Source: Bacteroidia bacterium
GTDB lineage: Bacteria > Bacteroidota > Bacteroidia > Chitinophagales > Saprospiraceae
DNA: 10,950 bases
Assembly (NCBI GenBank): GCA_030432855.1
Contig: JAUILM010000116.1
Location: forward strand, 1-10,950
Reading direction: 5' to 3'
Part shown: positions 1 through 7,248 of the stretch, piece by piece
Layout of the letters: the number at the start of each line of letters is the position of its first letter
How positions within the stretch are numbered: position 1 is the stretch's first letter
The notes under the pieces: model-generated
What the model was told of the DNA's origin: nothing
The model's input: only the letters and a program-made list of their open reading frames with translations
The model's database searches: none
Translations under genes and position numbers: made by a program

Positions 1-1
1 C

Positions 2-826
2 TCCATCTTTGATATTTTCTCAGATAGTCTTGTGCCGGACACTGCTTATGCAGAGCCCTTTGAGTCCAACACAGACCCGGAGACACTTGAGGAGTCCGGA
101 GAGACTGATGATACTTCTGGAATGATTACTGAAAGCATTCAGAACCTTTCAGATCAACTTTCTGAATTTGACTATCAAATTGACAATCGAATTCTATTCG
201 GATTTAGCATCGGACTCTTACTTCTATTGGGAGCCTTGTTGACTATCAATCGCAGTCTGATTAGAAAGGCGTACCGCGCGATAGCAAATGATAACTACCT
301 CCGATTCCTTTACCGGGAATACAAGAGTATGCCATGGATGTATTGGTTGTTCTATTTATACTTTGTTTTGACGATCGGTTTTTTCTTATACCTTTTTGCG
401 CACTTTGTTGGATATGATCCACCTGAGGGAATCATGTTTCTCCTGGGCTCTATCCTGGTAGTTGGCGCCGTATATTTGGTTCGGCATTTCAGCCTACAGC
501 TGCTCAGCACGCTATTTCCGGTTGAGAAGGAAGCACATTTGTACAGCTTTGTCACTATGCTTCTCAACATACTGTTAGGTATTATAATTACACCCGTAAA
601 TCTGGTGATTGCTTTTGGCCCTCCCACATTGACGCAATACATGGTTTGGTTGGGTGCCGGTATCATTTTGATGATGTATCTATTCCGGCAATTGAAGGGG
701 CTCTTTATTTCGGGTAGGTTTCTCTATCAATACCAGTTTCATTTTTTTCTTTATCTTTGCACCGCCGAAATAGCACCCTTAATAATCATAGTGAAACTAG
801 CTTTGAGCAAGCTTGGAGTACAATGA
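2..826 (+). CDS. DUF4271 family integral membrane protein, 5' end cut by window edge
   Basis: The visible part is 274 residues. It begins with an acidic Asp/Glu/Thr/Ser-rich stretch of about 60 residues, followed by about six hydrophobic segments, near residues 64-82, 112-135, 143-161, 180-206, 214-230 and 246-267. This layout, and its position directly before hemD, match the DUF4271 proteins of Bacteroidota, whose biochemical role I do not know. The reading frame is open back to base 2 with no stop. The first possible start inside the window, GTG at 32, has no convincing ribosome binding site, so the true start and probably a signal peptide or extracytoplasmic segment lie to the left. The stop is 23 bases before hemD, so the two are probably co-transcribed. 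The family call rests on topology, sequence style and context; the function is unknown. Confidence 0.75.
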   Translation, partial: SIFDIFSDSLVPDTAYAEPFESNTDPETLEESGETDDTSGMITESIQNLSDQLSEFDYQIDNRILFGFSIGLLLLLGALLTINRSLIRKAYRAIANDNYLRFLYREYKSMPWMYWLFYLYFVLTIGFFLYLFAHFVGYDPPEGIMFLLGSILVVGAVYLVRHFSLQLLSTLFPVEKEAHLYSFVTMLLNILLGIIITPVNLVIAFGPPTLTQYMVWLGAGIILMMYLFRQLKGLFISGRFLYQYQFHFFLYLCTAEIAPLIIIVKLALSKLGVQ

Positions 827-849
827 TTTCTTCATTCAAAAAGCATTGA

Positions 850-1617
850 ATGTCAGCATCAAACGCAGAAGTAAAGAAGAACAAAAAAGTCAAAACTATT
901 CTGATTTCTCAACCAAAGCCAGAACGATCTCCATACTACAATCTGGAAAACAAATACGAGCTTAAAATTGATTTCCGGCCGTTTATTCATGTGGAACCAG
1001 TTGAGGAAAGAGAATTCAGAAAGACCCGAATAAGACCTGACGAATATCCGGCAGTGATACTGACCAGTAGAAATTCGATCGAACACTTCTTCAGGATGTG
1101 CGAGGAAATGCGGATTAAGATGCCTCAGGATACCAAGTACTTTTGTCTGTCGGAAGCTGTTGCACACTATTTGCAGAAGTTTATTGTCTACCGGAAACGT
1201 AAAGTATTCGTAGGTAAGCGTAAGATCGAAGATCTATCGAACTATTTCAATAAACATAAGGGGTTGAAGTTCTTGTTACCATGTTCTAATTTGGGAAGCA
1301 AGCCTGTTGTGCAGTTTCTAGCAGATGGTGGATATGAGTTTCAGGAAGCTATGATGTATCGGACTGTAAGTAGTGATCTATCCGACCTGGCAGACATCAC
1401 GTATGATGTTTTAGTCTTCTTTAGCCCTCTTGGCATTCAGTCTCTGTATGAGAACTTCCCTGATTTCAAGCAAAACGAAACCAGGATAGCTGTTTTTGGA
1501 AAGAGTACCAGCAAGGCTGTAGAAGATAGGGGCCTGACCATCAATATTCAGGCGCCTTCACCAGAAACGCCTTCGATGACGATGGCTCTTGAAAAGTATA
1601 TTCAAACTACATTGTAG
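850..1617 (+). CDS. hemD: Uroporphyrinogen-III synthase
   Basis: HemD closes and isomerises hydroxymethylbilane to uroporphyrinogen III in the cytoplasm, the branch point to heme, siroheme and cobalamin. The 255-residue product has the usual length and the two-lobe plan of the HEM4 family. The first lobe covers about residues 15-125, with an SRN-x-x-x-HFF segment near 73-81. The second covers about 130-250, with YRTVSSDLSDL at 170-180, the FFSPLGIQSL segment at 190-199, and a closing PETPSMTMALEKY segment near 238-250. These are typical of the Bacteroidota branch; HemD sequences diverge widely between phyla. The ATG at 850 follows DUF4271 by 23 bases. An in-phase start nearer VKTILISQPKP (residue 14 on) would also give a full domain, so the lysine-rich first 13 residues are the uncertain part. 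No other heme gene lies in the window. Confidence 0.9.
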   Translation: MSASNAEVKKNKKVKTILISQPKPERSPYYNLENKYELKIDFRPFIHVEPVEEREFRKTRIRPDEYPAVILTSRNSIEHFFRMCEEMRIKMPQDTKYFCLSEAVAHYLQKFIVYRKRKVFVGKRKIEDLSNYFNKHKGLKFLLPCSNLGSKPVVQFLADGGYEFQEAMMYRTVSSDLSDLADITYDVLVFFSPLGIQSLYENFPDFKQNETRIAVFGKSTSKAVEDRGLTINIQAPSPETPSMTMALEKYIQTTL

Positions 1618-1622
1618 TTGTC

Positions 1623-2246
1623 TTGTCCTTTGCACGATACATTCAGCATTTAGAAAACAGATTACACGAACCTCTTCCCGGTCAGTCCGCTCATTATAAA
1701 ATGGCCGCTACTAAAGGACGCCTTGCCTCTGAGGCCCCGCCTCATGCGTCTCAGGCAGCTGTGCTGATTCCACTATTAAATGGTGAGAATGCACAGACGG
1801 TCTTTATCCAGCGAAAAAAGCATGAAAAGGATAAACACAGCGGACAGATATCTTTTCCAGGTGGAAAACTAGAAGCATCCGATGTTTCTTTAGAGGCCTG
1901 CGCCTTGCGAGAAGCACATGAAGAAATAGGACTGGAACCGTCAAAAGTCACGGTAATGGGTCGACTCACTCCTTTATATATTCCGGTCAGCAATTTCCTG
2001 GTCACGCCCGTGCTGGCCTATACCCATGAAGATTCAAACCTGGTACCTCAACCCTCAGAAGTGGATGACGTCATTCGGGTTGACCTTTCTTACTTATTAC
2101 AAAGCCAGCTGGTGGATAAGACCAATATCAAAACACATCATGGCATCACGCTGAAAAATGTACCCTACTTTCGTATTCATTCGAAGGTAGTGTGGGGGGC
2201 CACAGCCATGATTCTAAGTGAATTTCTGTCTCTTCTTGATGCTTAA
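1623..2246 (+). CDS. Nudix hydrolase, coenzyme A pyrophosphatase type
   Basis: This is probably a cytoplasmic Nudix pyrophosphatase of the CoA-cleaving (NudL/NUDT7-like) group, which hydrolyses CoA or its derivatives to 3',5'-ADP and a phosphopantetheine product. The 207 residues carry the upstream group signature R64...H72-SGQISFPGG (ending 81). The Nudix box follows with R96-E97-x-x-E100-E101-x-G103; D87 and the one-residue-longer spacing are also seen in NudL-type boxes. The start is TTG at 1623, five bases after the hemD stop. It is preferred to the first ATG (residue 27) because the first 27 residues, including NRLHEPLPGQ and YKMA, resemble the conserved N-terminus of related Bacteroidota proteins. 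The spacing implies co-transcription with hemD. The exact substrate is inferred; another nucleotide derivative is possible. Confidence 0.85.
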   Translation: MSFARYIQHLENRLHEPLPGQSAHYKMAATKGRLASEAPPHASQAAVLIPLLNGENAQTVFIQRKKHEKDKHSGQISFPGGKLEASDVSLEACALREAHEEIGLEPSKVTVMGRLTPLYIPVSNFLVTPVLAYTHEDSNLVPQPSEVDDVIRVDLSYLLQSQLVDKTNIKTHHGITLKNVPYFRIHSKVVWGATAMILSEFLSLLDA

Positions 2247-2254
2247 AAAATAGA

Positions 2255-3517
2255 CTAGTCGGCGTCGCGGTCAATGACCTTTACAACACGCACGGTTTCA
2301 ATTCGTGTGTCACTGACGTGCTCCAGGACAAACTGATAACCGTCCAAATCAATGATGGTACCTTCTTCAGGAATGCTGGCTGTAGTCATCACAATATAAC
2401 CTGACAAAGTGTTATAGTCACCTTCGGGGATATTGAGATCTTCATATTTCTCATTGAGATAGTGAATCTCCAATCGACCCGAAAATCGCCACTCATTTTC
2501 CGCTATCTGTTCATCAATATGATCCTCCTGATCATGTTCATCCTCTATCTCTCCAAAGATTTCTTCCAGGATATCTTCCAGTGTAATGACTCCGGCTGTG
2601 CCGCCAAATTCATCCACGACACAAGCAATATTCTTCTCAGCCTTAAAAAACTGGTTCATCACATCCTGTACACTCATGACCTCCGGCACGAAAGGAATCT
2701 GTAGGCGGGCGGATTTCAGTCGCTTGGGTTGCTTAAGTAATTGCTGATGATGAATATACCCTGTCACGTTATCAATATCACCCTGATACGTCAGAATACG
2801 CGACAGCTTGGTGTCATGAAATAGATCAATAAGATCCTCCATAGCTGCTTCCTCGTCAATGGAAATGATCTCATTTCGGGGTACCATGCAATCCCGTACT
2901 TTAGTTTCCTTTAGTTTGAGCGCATTCTTAAAAATATCTGTATCAATTTCGTCATCACTATCACCCTCAAAACTATCCTGCACGAAGTGCTCAAGGTCGA
3001 TCCGGCTAAATTTTGTCTTGGACATTTCATCTCCTTGCTTGAAAAAAAGCCGTAGAATGATCGTTGACAGCTGCGTCATCAACCATGTTGGTGCGGACAA
3101 GAGCATTTTGAAAAACTGAAGTGGAAGTGCCAGAAAGCTAATGGTACTATTTGCATACACCCTAAAGACTGTTTTGGGGATAAATTCACCGAAAATTAAA
3201 ACCACCACCGTGATGATTAGGGTATTAACCAATAAGAGTGGAACACCCGTACCGGTAATCTGAGCAATAGCCGGACTAAGTAGTTTAGTCATCAAGGTTG
3301 TGAATACCACCAGGGCAATATTGTTGCCAACCAGCATGGTGCCCAGGAAATCTCTCGGTTTTTCGTAGAAATTACTCAGGATCCGACCTCGGAATTTAGC
3401 CTGCTCCTTGAGTAGTTCTATTCGGATCTTATTGGCAGAGATAAATGCAATTTCTGACCCGGAAAAAAAGGCCGATAGAATCAGAAAAAGAATAATGAAA
3501 AATATCAGTGAACCCAT
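2255..3517 (-). CDS. CNNM/CBS/CorC_HlyC membrane protein (hemolysin-family transporter, GldE-related)
   Basis: This 420-residue protein has the full CorC/HlyC-family architecture. A CNNM (DUF21) membrane domain spans about residues 1-165, with hydrophobic segments near 3-19, 62-80, 93-110 and 125-155 and the conserved MLVGNN (61-66) and GEFIPK (110-115) motifs. A CBS pair follows, at about 205-262 and 275-327, the second with the VVDEFGGTAGVITLEDILEEI-type segment. The CorC_HlyC C-terminal domain covers about 340-415. Relatives are implicated in Mg2+ or other divalent cation transport or homeostasis. GldE of the gliding apparatus belongs to the same superfamily. I favour the general hemolysin-family branch, because the N-terminus (SAFFSGSEIAFISANK) is the form I associate with the copy next to lptC in many Bacteroidota. 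It lies 66 bases downstream of lptC in the same direction. Confidence 0.85.
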   Translation of the reverse strand: MGSLIFFIILFLILSAFFSGSEIAFISANKIRIELLKEQAKFRGRILSNFYEKPRDFLGTMLVGNNIALVVFTTLMTKLLSPAIAQITGTGVPLLLVNTLIITVVVLIFGEFIPKTVFRVYANSTISFLALPLQFFKMLLSAPTWLMTQLSTIILRLFFKQGDEMSKTKFSRIDLEHFVQDSFEGDSDDEIDTDIFKNALKLKETKVRDCMVPRNEIISIDEEAAMEDLIDLFHDTKLSRILTYQGDIDNVTGYIHHQQLLKQPKRLKSARLQIPFVPEVMSVQDVMNQFFKAEKNIACVVDEFGGTAGVITLEDILEEIFGEIEDEHDQEDHIDEQIAENEWRFSGRLEIHYLNEKYEDLNIPEGDYNTLSGYIVMTTASIPEEGTIIDLDGYQFVLEHVSDTRIETVRVVKVIDRDAD

Positions 3518-3583
3518 ATCTAAATACTAAGATACTACCTGATCGAATAAATACTTTGGGAAATATGAAATCTCTTGGTCTAA

Positions 3584-4147
3584 CTAATTCTTAAACTCAT
3601 TCTGAAAGTCCTGTACCTTGATACGACCCACGACCTGCAATAATTCATACTGAGAGAAATCCTGCTTGGCTTTGAAGCCATAGGCGTACACAATTTCTTC
3701 CGGCTTGGTGATGATGACAAATTTGTCCGTGTAGACCTCAGCCGTTGCTTCGTCCCAGATAAGTTCATCGGTCTCCAGTTTTTCATTTCTGATATTCTGC
3801 AATACGACCGAATCCCTAACTATCATCTTTTTATCGCGATTGAGTCGTTCACCTTTCTTTGCATCCAGGGTGCTGCCTACACTACCATCATCTTCAATAA
3901 AGTCAACATGCAAACCATCAGGAAATTCGTCGACAAGACGATTGGGGTCCAGATGACGTAACAAAGTAGGACTTATCACTTTAATCCTGACTATCGCTGA
4001 ATCACTGTATAGAATCTCGATGTCCTTAGCGACCTCGACCCCTGGTTTGGTTTGCTCAAATAATTCATTCACCTCGGCAAGATCATTTACACAAGATGAG
4101 AATCCCATGACCAGGCAAAAGCATATCAAAATGTAAATGTGTCTCAT
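3584..4147 (-). CDS. lptC: LPS export periplasmic protein LptC, predicted lipoprotein
   Basis: LptC receives lipopolysaccharide from the LptB2FG transporter at the inner membrane and passes it to the LptA bridge. The 187-residue product has an N-terminal hydrophobic segment (about residues 3-15) ending in FSSC. Cys19 is therefore a likely lipidation site, instead of the uncleaved membrane anchor of E. coli LptC. The rest is beta-rich with the family's charged, alternating pattern, including a DAKKGERLNRDKKMIVRDSV-like strand region near 94-113 and TDELIWDEATAEVYTDKFVII near 126-146, characteristic of the LptC/YrbK fold. The ATG overlaps the stop of the large secreted protein gene by four bases (ATGA, 4144-4147). 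This predicts translational coupling and a shared transcript. No other lpt gene is in view. Confidence 0.85.
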   Translation of the reverse strand: MRHIYILICFCLVMGFSSCVNDLAEVNELFEQTKPGVEVAKDIEILYSDSAIVRIKVISPTLLRHLDPNRLVDEFPDGLHVDFIEDDGSVGSTLDAKKGERLNRDKKMIVRDSVVLQNIRNEKLETDELIWDEATAEVYTDKFVIITKPEEIVYAYGFKAKQDFSQYELLQVVGRIKVQDFQNEFKN

Positions 4148-7100
4148 CGAATCAAGGTAATATCCCCTTCAAATTGAACTACTACTTCATCTATAAACTC
4201 AATCTCAGCTACATAAGCAAAAACACCGGGATTAAGTTCCTGTCCCTTATGGGTTCCATCCCAACCAAGTACTCCGTCACCTACTGGAAAATCTTCCATA
4301 CTATAGACCATCTCTCCCCACCTTGAGAAAATCTTAAGTGATCGGACAGCTCTTACCGCCGGGCCTCCAAAGATATGCAGTTGATCATTAAATCCATCAC
4401 CATTGGGGGTGATGGCATTGGGTATAAAAACAGGTCGGTCCAGGAACACAAATACGGTGATATTATCAGATGCAGCACAACCATTATCATCCACCACGGT
4501 GACCTGGAAGGTGGTGGTGCCTGTAGGTCTGACCACCGGAAACGGACAATCATCACAGCTGGCGTTTTCTGCAGGTGTCCAGGAATAGCTGACAGGTTTA
4601 GAGGGTGGTTGGTGCGCTGCCAGCAGCTGTGTGGTAAAGCCTAAATTCACTGTAGTATCCTGACCGGCCGATACCAATAAGGGCTCAGGCTCTCCGATTA
4701 CTGCCGCAACGGACTTAGTACATCCCCTATCATCTCGCACCGTGACCGTATATGAACCAGCTACCAGGCCATCAAAAGCGAAAGTATCCTGAAACCCACG
4801 TCCTGCTATCTGGTATTGATAAGGGCCATTCCCTCCAAATCCAGAAACAAATGCGGCACCTGATGCCTCACCAAAACATCGTGCTTCTTCAACACTGTCA
4901 AGACTGATAAACAACTCGGGAGGTTCCTCTATAGATGCCGATGCAAAAGACTGGCATCCATTATTGTCGGTAACCGTCACTGCGTATTGTCCTGCACTGA
5001 GTCCCGATGCTAATGTATCCATAGTACCGTTACTCCAGTTATAATTGTAAGGGTTAGTACCTCCAAAAACCAATGTCTGCACCATTCCATCCTGCATGCC
5101 AAAACAAGAAATATCTATAGTATCCAAATTGACGATCAGTGAGTCCGGTTGAGGTACATCAAACACTGCGAAGCCAAGACACCCGGCAGCATCACGTATC
5201 GCGACTACGACCGGTCCGGCACTAATATTAGATAAAACATTCGTAGGAAGAAATGTACCGGTAAGATTCCAGTCATACATATAAGGACCATTTCCACCAT
5301 TAATCACCAACTCAATTTGTCCGTCTGAAAAACCGAAGCACGAGGGTGGTGTGATGGGATCCGGCATAGAATCGACATCGATATCAATTTCACCCAGGGG
5401 AACACTGATGGTAGTGATACAGCCATTATTGTCACGGATATCAATAGTGTAGATCCCCGCCACAAGACCATCCCGGGTATTTGACAAGACGAATCCGTTT
5501 CCATCCTGGTAGTCATATACAAAAGGTGGGGCCTGACCGTCAACGACCAGGGTAATGGAGCCATTGGACCCGCCTCCACAGCTAGGGCGAGTAATTATTT
5601 GGTCAATACTCAGGGGTAATGGAGCCTCAATTTCATAACTAACGATGGTGTCGCAACCATTAAAATTCTGAATGGATGCTGTATAGACCCCGGGAGATAA
5701 GTTTTGGATGAGTGGACCTGTCATTCCATTACTCCAGGTGATAGCTGTAATCGTACTACCACTGGTGATATCTAATTCTATCTGGCCATCAATACTCTCC
5801 GGACAGGTCTGATGTACAATATTTGCATCGATCCGGATGGGCTCTTCGACTATAACCGTTCCGATTTCTGTGACCAGACATCCAGTTTCTGACTCCACTG
5901 TGAGCGCTACTGACTTCACACCTCCGTTACTATATTGGACTTGATGCGGTCCCGGTCCGGAAGCTGTTTGAGGTATCGCACCATCTCCAAAATTCCACTG
6001 CCAGTCCACCAGGGCAAGTTCTCCGAATGAAGACTCGTCAAAAAAGATGATCGGTTCACCAGAGCAAATTGTGCCGTCCAAATCATCAGTACTGAAGTCT
6101 GCCACCGGGCCCAGGAAATCACCAGTTCCTCCAAATTCCAGGGAGAAACCATGTCCTGTAGCACTGAAATTGTTGATGATTAGTGCGTAGGCTTTTCCCG
6201 CCTCCATATTGATTGAGGCTACAAAGTTGTTGTCCACGTCTGTCATACAGCCAGGTGTTTCAGTAAAATCAGTCTCTGAATCTGCAAGACCAGTGGGGCC
6301 TGTACATTCATCCCACTGATCAAAGGGAGCGGGAATAAAAGGGCCAACAGGATTTTGCCCGTTTGCACCACTGGCCATACAGCGAAGTTCTATTAAGTCA
6401 GAACAATCATTGATCCCATTGGGCATTTCAAACAAGGCAAAGTCTATATCATCTCCGGGATTATTAGGCGTAATGACAAAGGCAAGCGATCCATTGCTAC
6501 CGGCAACCCATTTGTACCAGGCAGACCCTGATTCCACCTGGACACAAGAAGCATTTACTTCATTGGTGATATTTCCCTGCCCACTCAAGGCATCAACAAA
6601 AAATGATGATTTATCACAAAGTATCACTCCGGTAGGGCAATCAGAATTGGGCTCAGGTACAAAATTGAACGAGCTAATGCAAAGCTGGAAAGTGCCGGCA
6701 TTTGCCGTCGTACTACTCACCCGGATAAAGTATGTCGCATTGGGAATAATCTCATCTGAGTATAGTTCGGCAATGTGATCACCCTGATCTTCATTACATG
6801 CGATAAGATTCAAATTTCCACATGATCCTTCATACAGTGCTAACTTGGGAAGAATGATAGATCCCTTCGAAAAGTCTGTTATACCATAAATATCTACGAT
6901 ATCTCCCAACACCCTGATGTTAATACTGGTGGATGCTGCATCAAACTGAAACCAAACATCGTTGCCCGTTTCTGAAAAACAACCTGGAGAAGATTCCTGT
7001 GAGACACTGGCATCGGCATTCGAAAATTCGCCACTGTCCGAGCACCAATCGGTAATGTCCGACAGCACGAGTGCATCTACACATTCATCATTAGACATGA

Positions 7101-7161
7101 TCTGACCGAATGCCAGACATGGCAGTGCCAGTAACAAGATGCTCAGTAATCGTCTTATCAT
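4144..7161 (-). CDS. Secreted modular surface protein with PKD and SprB-like repeats and T9SS type B (CHU_C) sorting domain
   Basis: This is probably a cell-surface or released adhesin-like protein carried across the outer membrane by the type IX (gliding-linked) system; its ligand is unknown. Numbering from the ATG at 7161 (1005 residues): a signal peptide of about 1-19 (MIRR, hydrophobic core, AFG, then Q20); two cysteine-containing beta modules at about 24-164 and 172-345; a PKD domain at about 352-441 with WQWNFGDG; five SprB-like repeats at about 443-826; a further Ig/PKD-like module at 827-906; and a gliding-motility C-terminal domain at 907-1005. That last domain shows PNAITPNGDGFND (914-926), RWGEMVY (947-953), WDG (967-969) and a final GDITLIR. 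An in-frame TTG at 7194 would add 11 residues, but it would spoil the signal peptide and lies upstream of a candidate -7 element. No PorP/SprF-type partner gene is visible. It overlaps lptC by four bases. Confidence 0.88.
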   Translation of the reverse strand: MIRRLLSILLLALPCLAFGQIMSNDECVDALVLSDITDWCSDSGEFSNADASVSQESSPGCFSETGNDVWFQFDAASTSINIRVLGDIVDIYGITDFSKGSIILPKLALYEGSCGNLNLIACNEDQGDHIAELYSDEIIPNATYFIRVSSTTANAGTFQLCISSFNFVPEPNSDCPTGVILCDKSSFFVDALSGQGNITNEVNASCVQVESGSAWYKWVAGSNGSLAFVITPNNPGDDIDFALFEMPNGINDCSDLIELRCMASGANGQNPVGPFIPAPFDQWDECTGPTGLADSETDFTETPGCMTDVDNNFVASINMEAGKAYALIINNFSATGHGFSLEFGGTGDFLGPVADFSTDDLDGTICSGEPIIFFDESSFGELALVDWQWNFGDGAIPQTASGPGPHQVQYSNGGVKSVALTVESETGCLVTEIGTVIVEEPIRIDANIVHQTCPESIDGQIELDITSGSTITAITWSNGMTGPLIQNLSPGVYTASIQNFNGCDTIVSYEIEAPLPLSIDQIITRPSCGGGSNGSITLVVDGQAPPFVYDYQDGNGFVLSNTRDGLVAGIYTIDIRDNNGCITTISVPLGEIDIDVDSMPDPITPPSCFGFSDGQIELVINGGNGPYMYDWNLTGTFLPTNVLSNISAGPVVVAIRDAAGCLGFAVFDVPQPDSLIVNLDTIDISCFGMQDGMVQTLVFGGTNPYNYNWSNGTMDTLASGLSAGQYAVTVTDNNGCQSFASASIEEPPELFISLDSVEEARCFGEASGAAFVSGFGGNGPYQYQIAGRGFQDTFAFDGLVAGSYTVTVRDDRGCTKSVAAVIGEPEPLLVSAGQDTTVNLGFTTQLLAAHQPPSKPVSYSWTPAENASCDDCPFPVVRPTGTTTFQVTVVDDNGCAASDNITVFVFLDRPVFIPNAITPNGDGFNDQLHIFGGPAVRAVRSLKIFSRWGEMVYSMEDFPVGDGVLGWDGTHKGQELNPGVFAYVAEIEFIDEVVVQFEGDITLIR
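4684..5835 (-). repeat. Five tandem SprB-like protein repeats, 73-80 codons each
   Basis: Approximate units, in protein order, are 5835-5614, 5613-5389, 5388-5149, 5148-4921 and 4920-4684. The common pattern is a Cys followed by Gly/Asp and a DGxxxL-type strand, then GGxxPYxYxW in the better-conserved copies, then a GLxAGxYxVxVxDxxGC strand pair and a closing (E/Q)P. The units are clearly related at protein level but diverged in DNA, so this is an old array rather than a recent expansion. The third unit is the most divergent: it has SAGPVVVAIRDAAGC where the others have the Gly-x-Tyr turn. Confidence 0.8.
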
Positions 7162-7178
7162 GAGATTATAGATGCTTG

Positions 7179-7186
7179 CAAAGATA
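7179..7186 (-). promoter_or_regulatory. Candidate Bacteroidota -7 element for the surface protein-lptC transcript
   Basis: On the minus strand this reads TATCTTTG followed by C, an exact match to the TAnnTTTG consensus of the primary Bacteroidota sigma factor. It lies 17 bases upstream of the ATG at 7161, which would give a short leader of roughly 10-13 bases. I see no well-spaced TTTG/TTG -33 element: the nearest upstream TTGs give spacers of about 5 and 25 bases. The call therefore rests on the -7 box alone. Its position favours the ATG at 7161 over the TTG at 7194. Confidence 0.4.
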
Positions 7187-7248
7187 ACGATCAATCCCTA
7201 CTTACGTTTTTCAATACGCTGATCATTAACTATTTATTAATTCCTTTC

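Noticed and set aside
32..34. GTG at 32 as the real start of the DUF4271 gene.
   Set aside because: The frame is open to the window edge and there is no ribosome binding site; the gene is most simply cut by the window.
352..666. Open frame of 104 codons on the minus strand opposite the DUF4271 gene.
   Set aside because: It is a shadow of the hydrophobic codons on the plus strand, with no start context or domain.
3580..3786. Short minus-strand frame overlapping lptC in another phase.
   Set aside because: LptC in the main frame explains the region; the alternative is a Ser/Arg-rich frame-shifted reading.
4375..4644. Plus-strand frames opposite the C-terminal domain of the surface protein.
   Set aside because: The CHU_C domain is unmistakable on the minus strand and ends at the expected stop; these frames show no family features.
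4684..5835. CRISPR-like or recent tandem DNA repeat.
   Set aside because: The periodicity is at protein level with units of roughly 220-240 bases and diverged DNA; there are no short identical repeats or spacers.
6410..6778. Open frame of 122 codons on the plus strand inside the surface protein gene.
   Set aside because: It is antisense to a well-supported coding region, has no recognisable domain, and its composition mirrors the opposite strand.
7162..7194. Eleven-residue N-terminal extension of the surface protein from TTG at 7194.
   Set aside because: It puts extra residues before a textbook signal peptide that begins at ATG 7161, and a -7-like element lies between the two starts.
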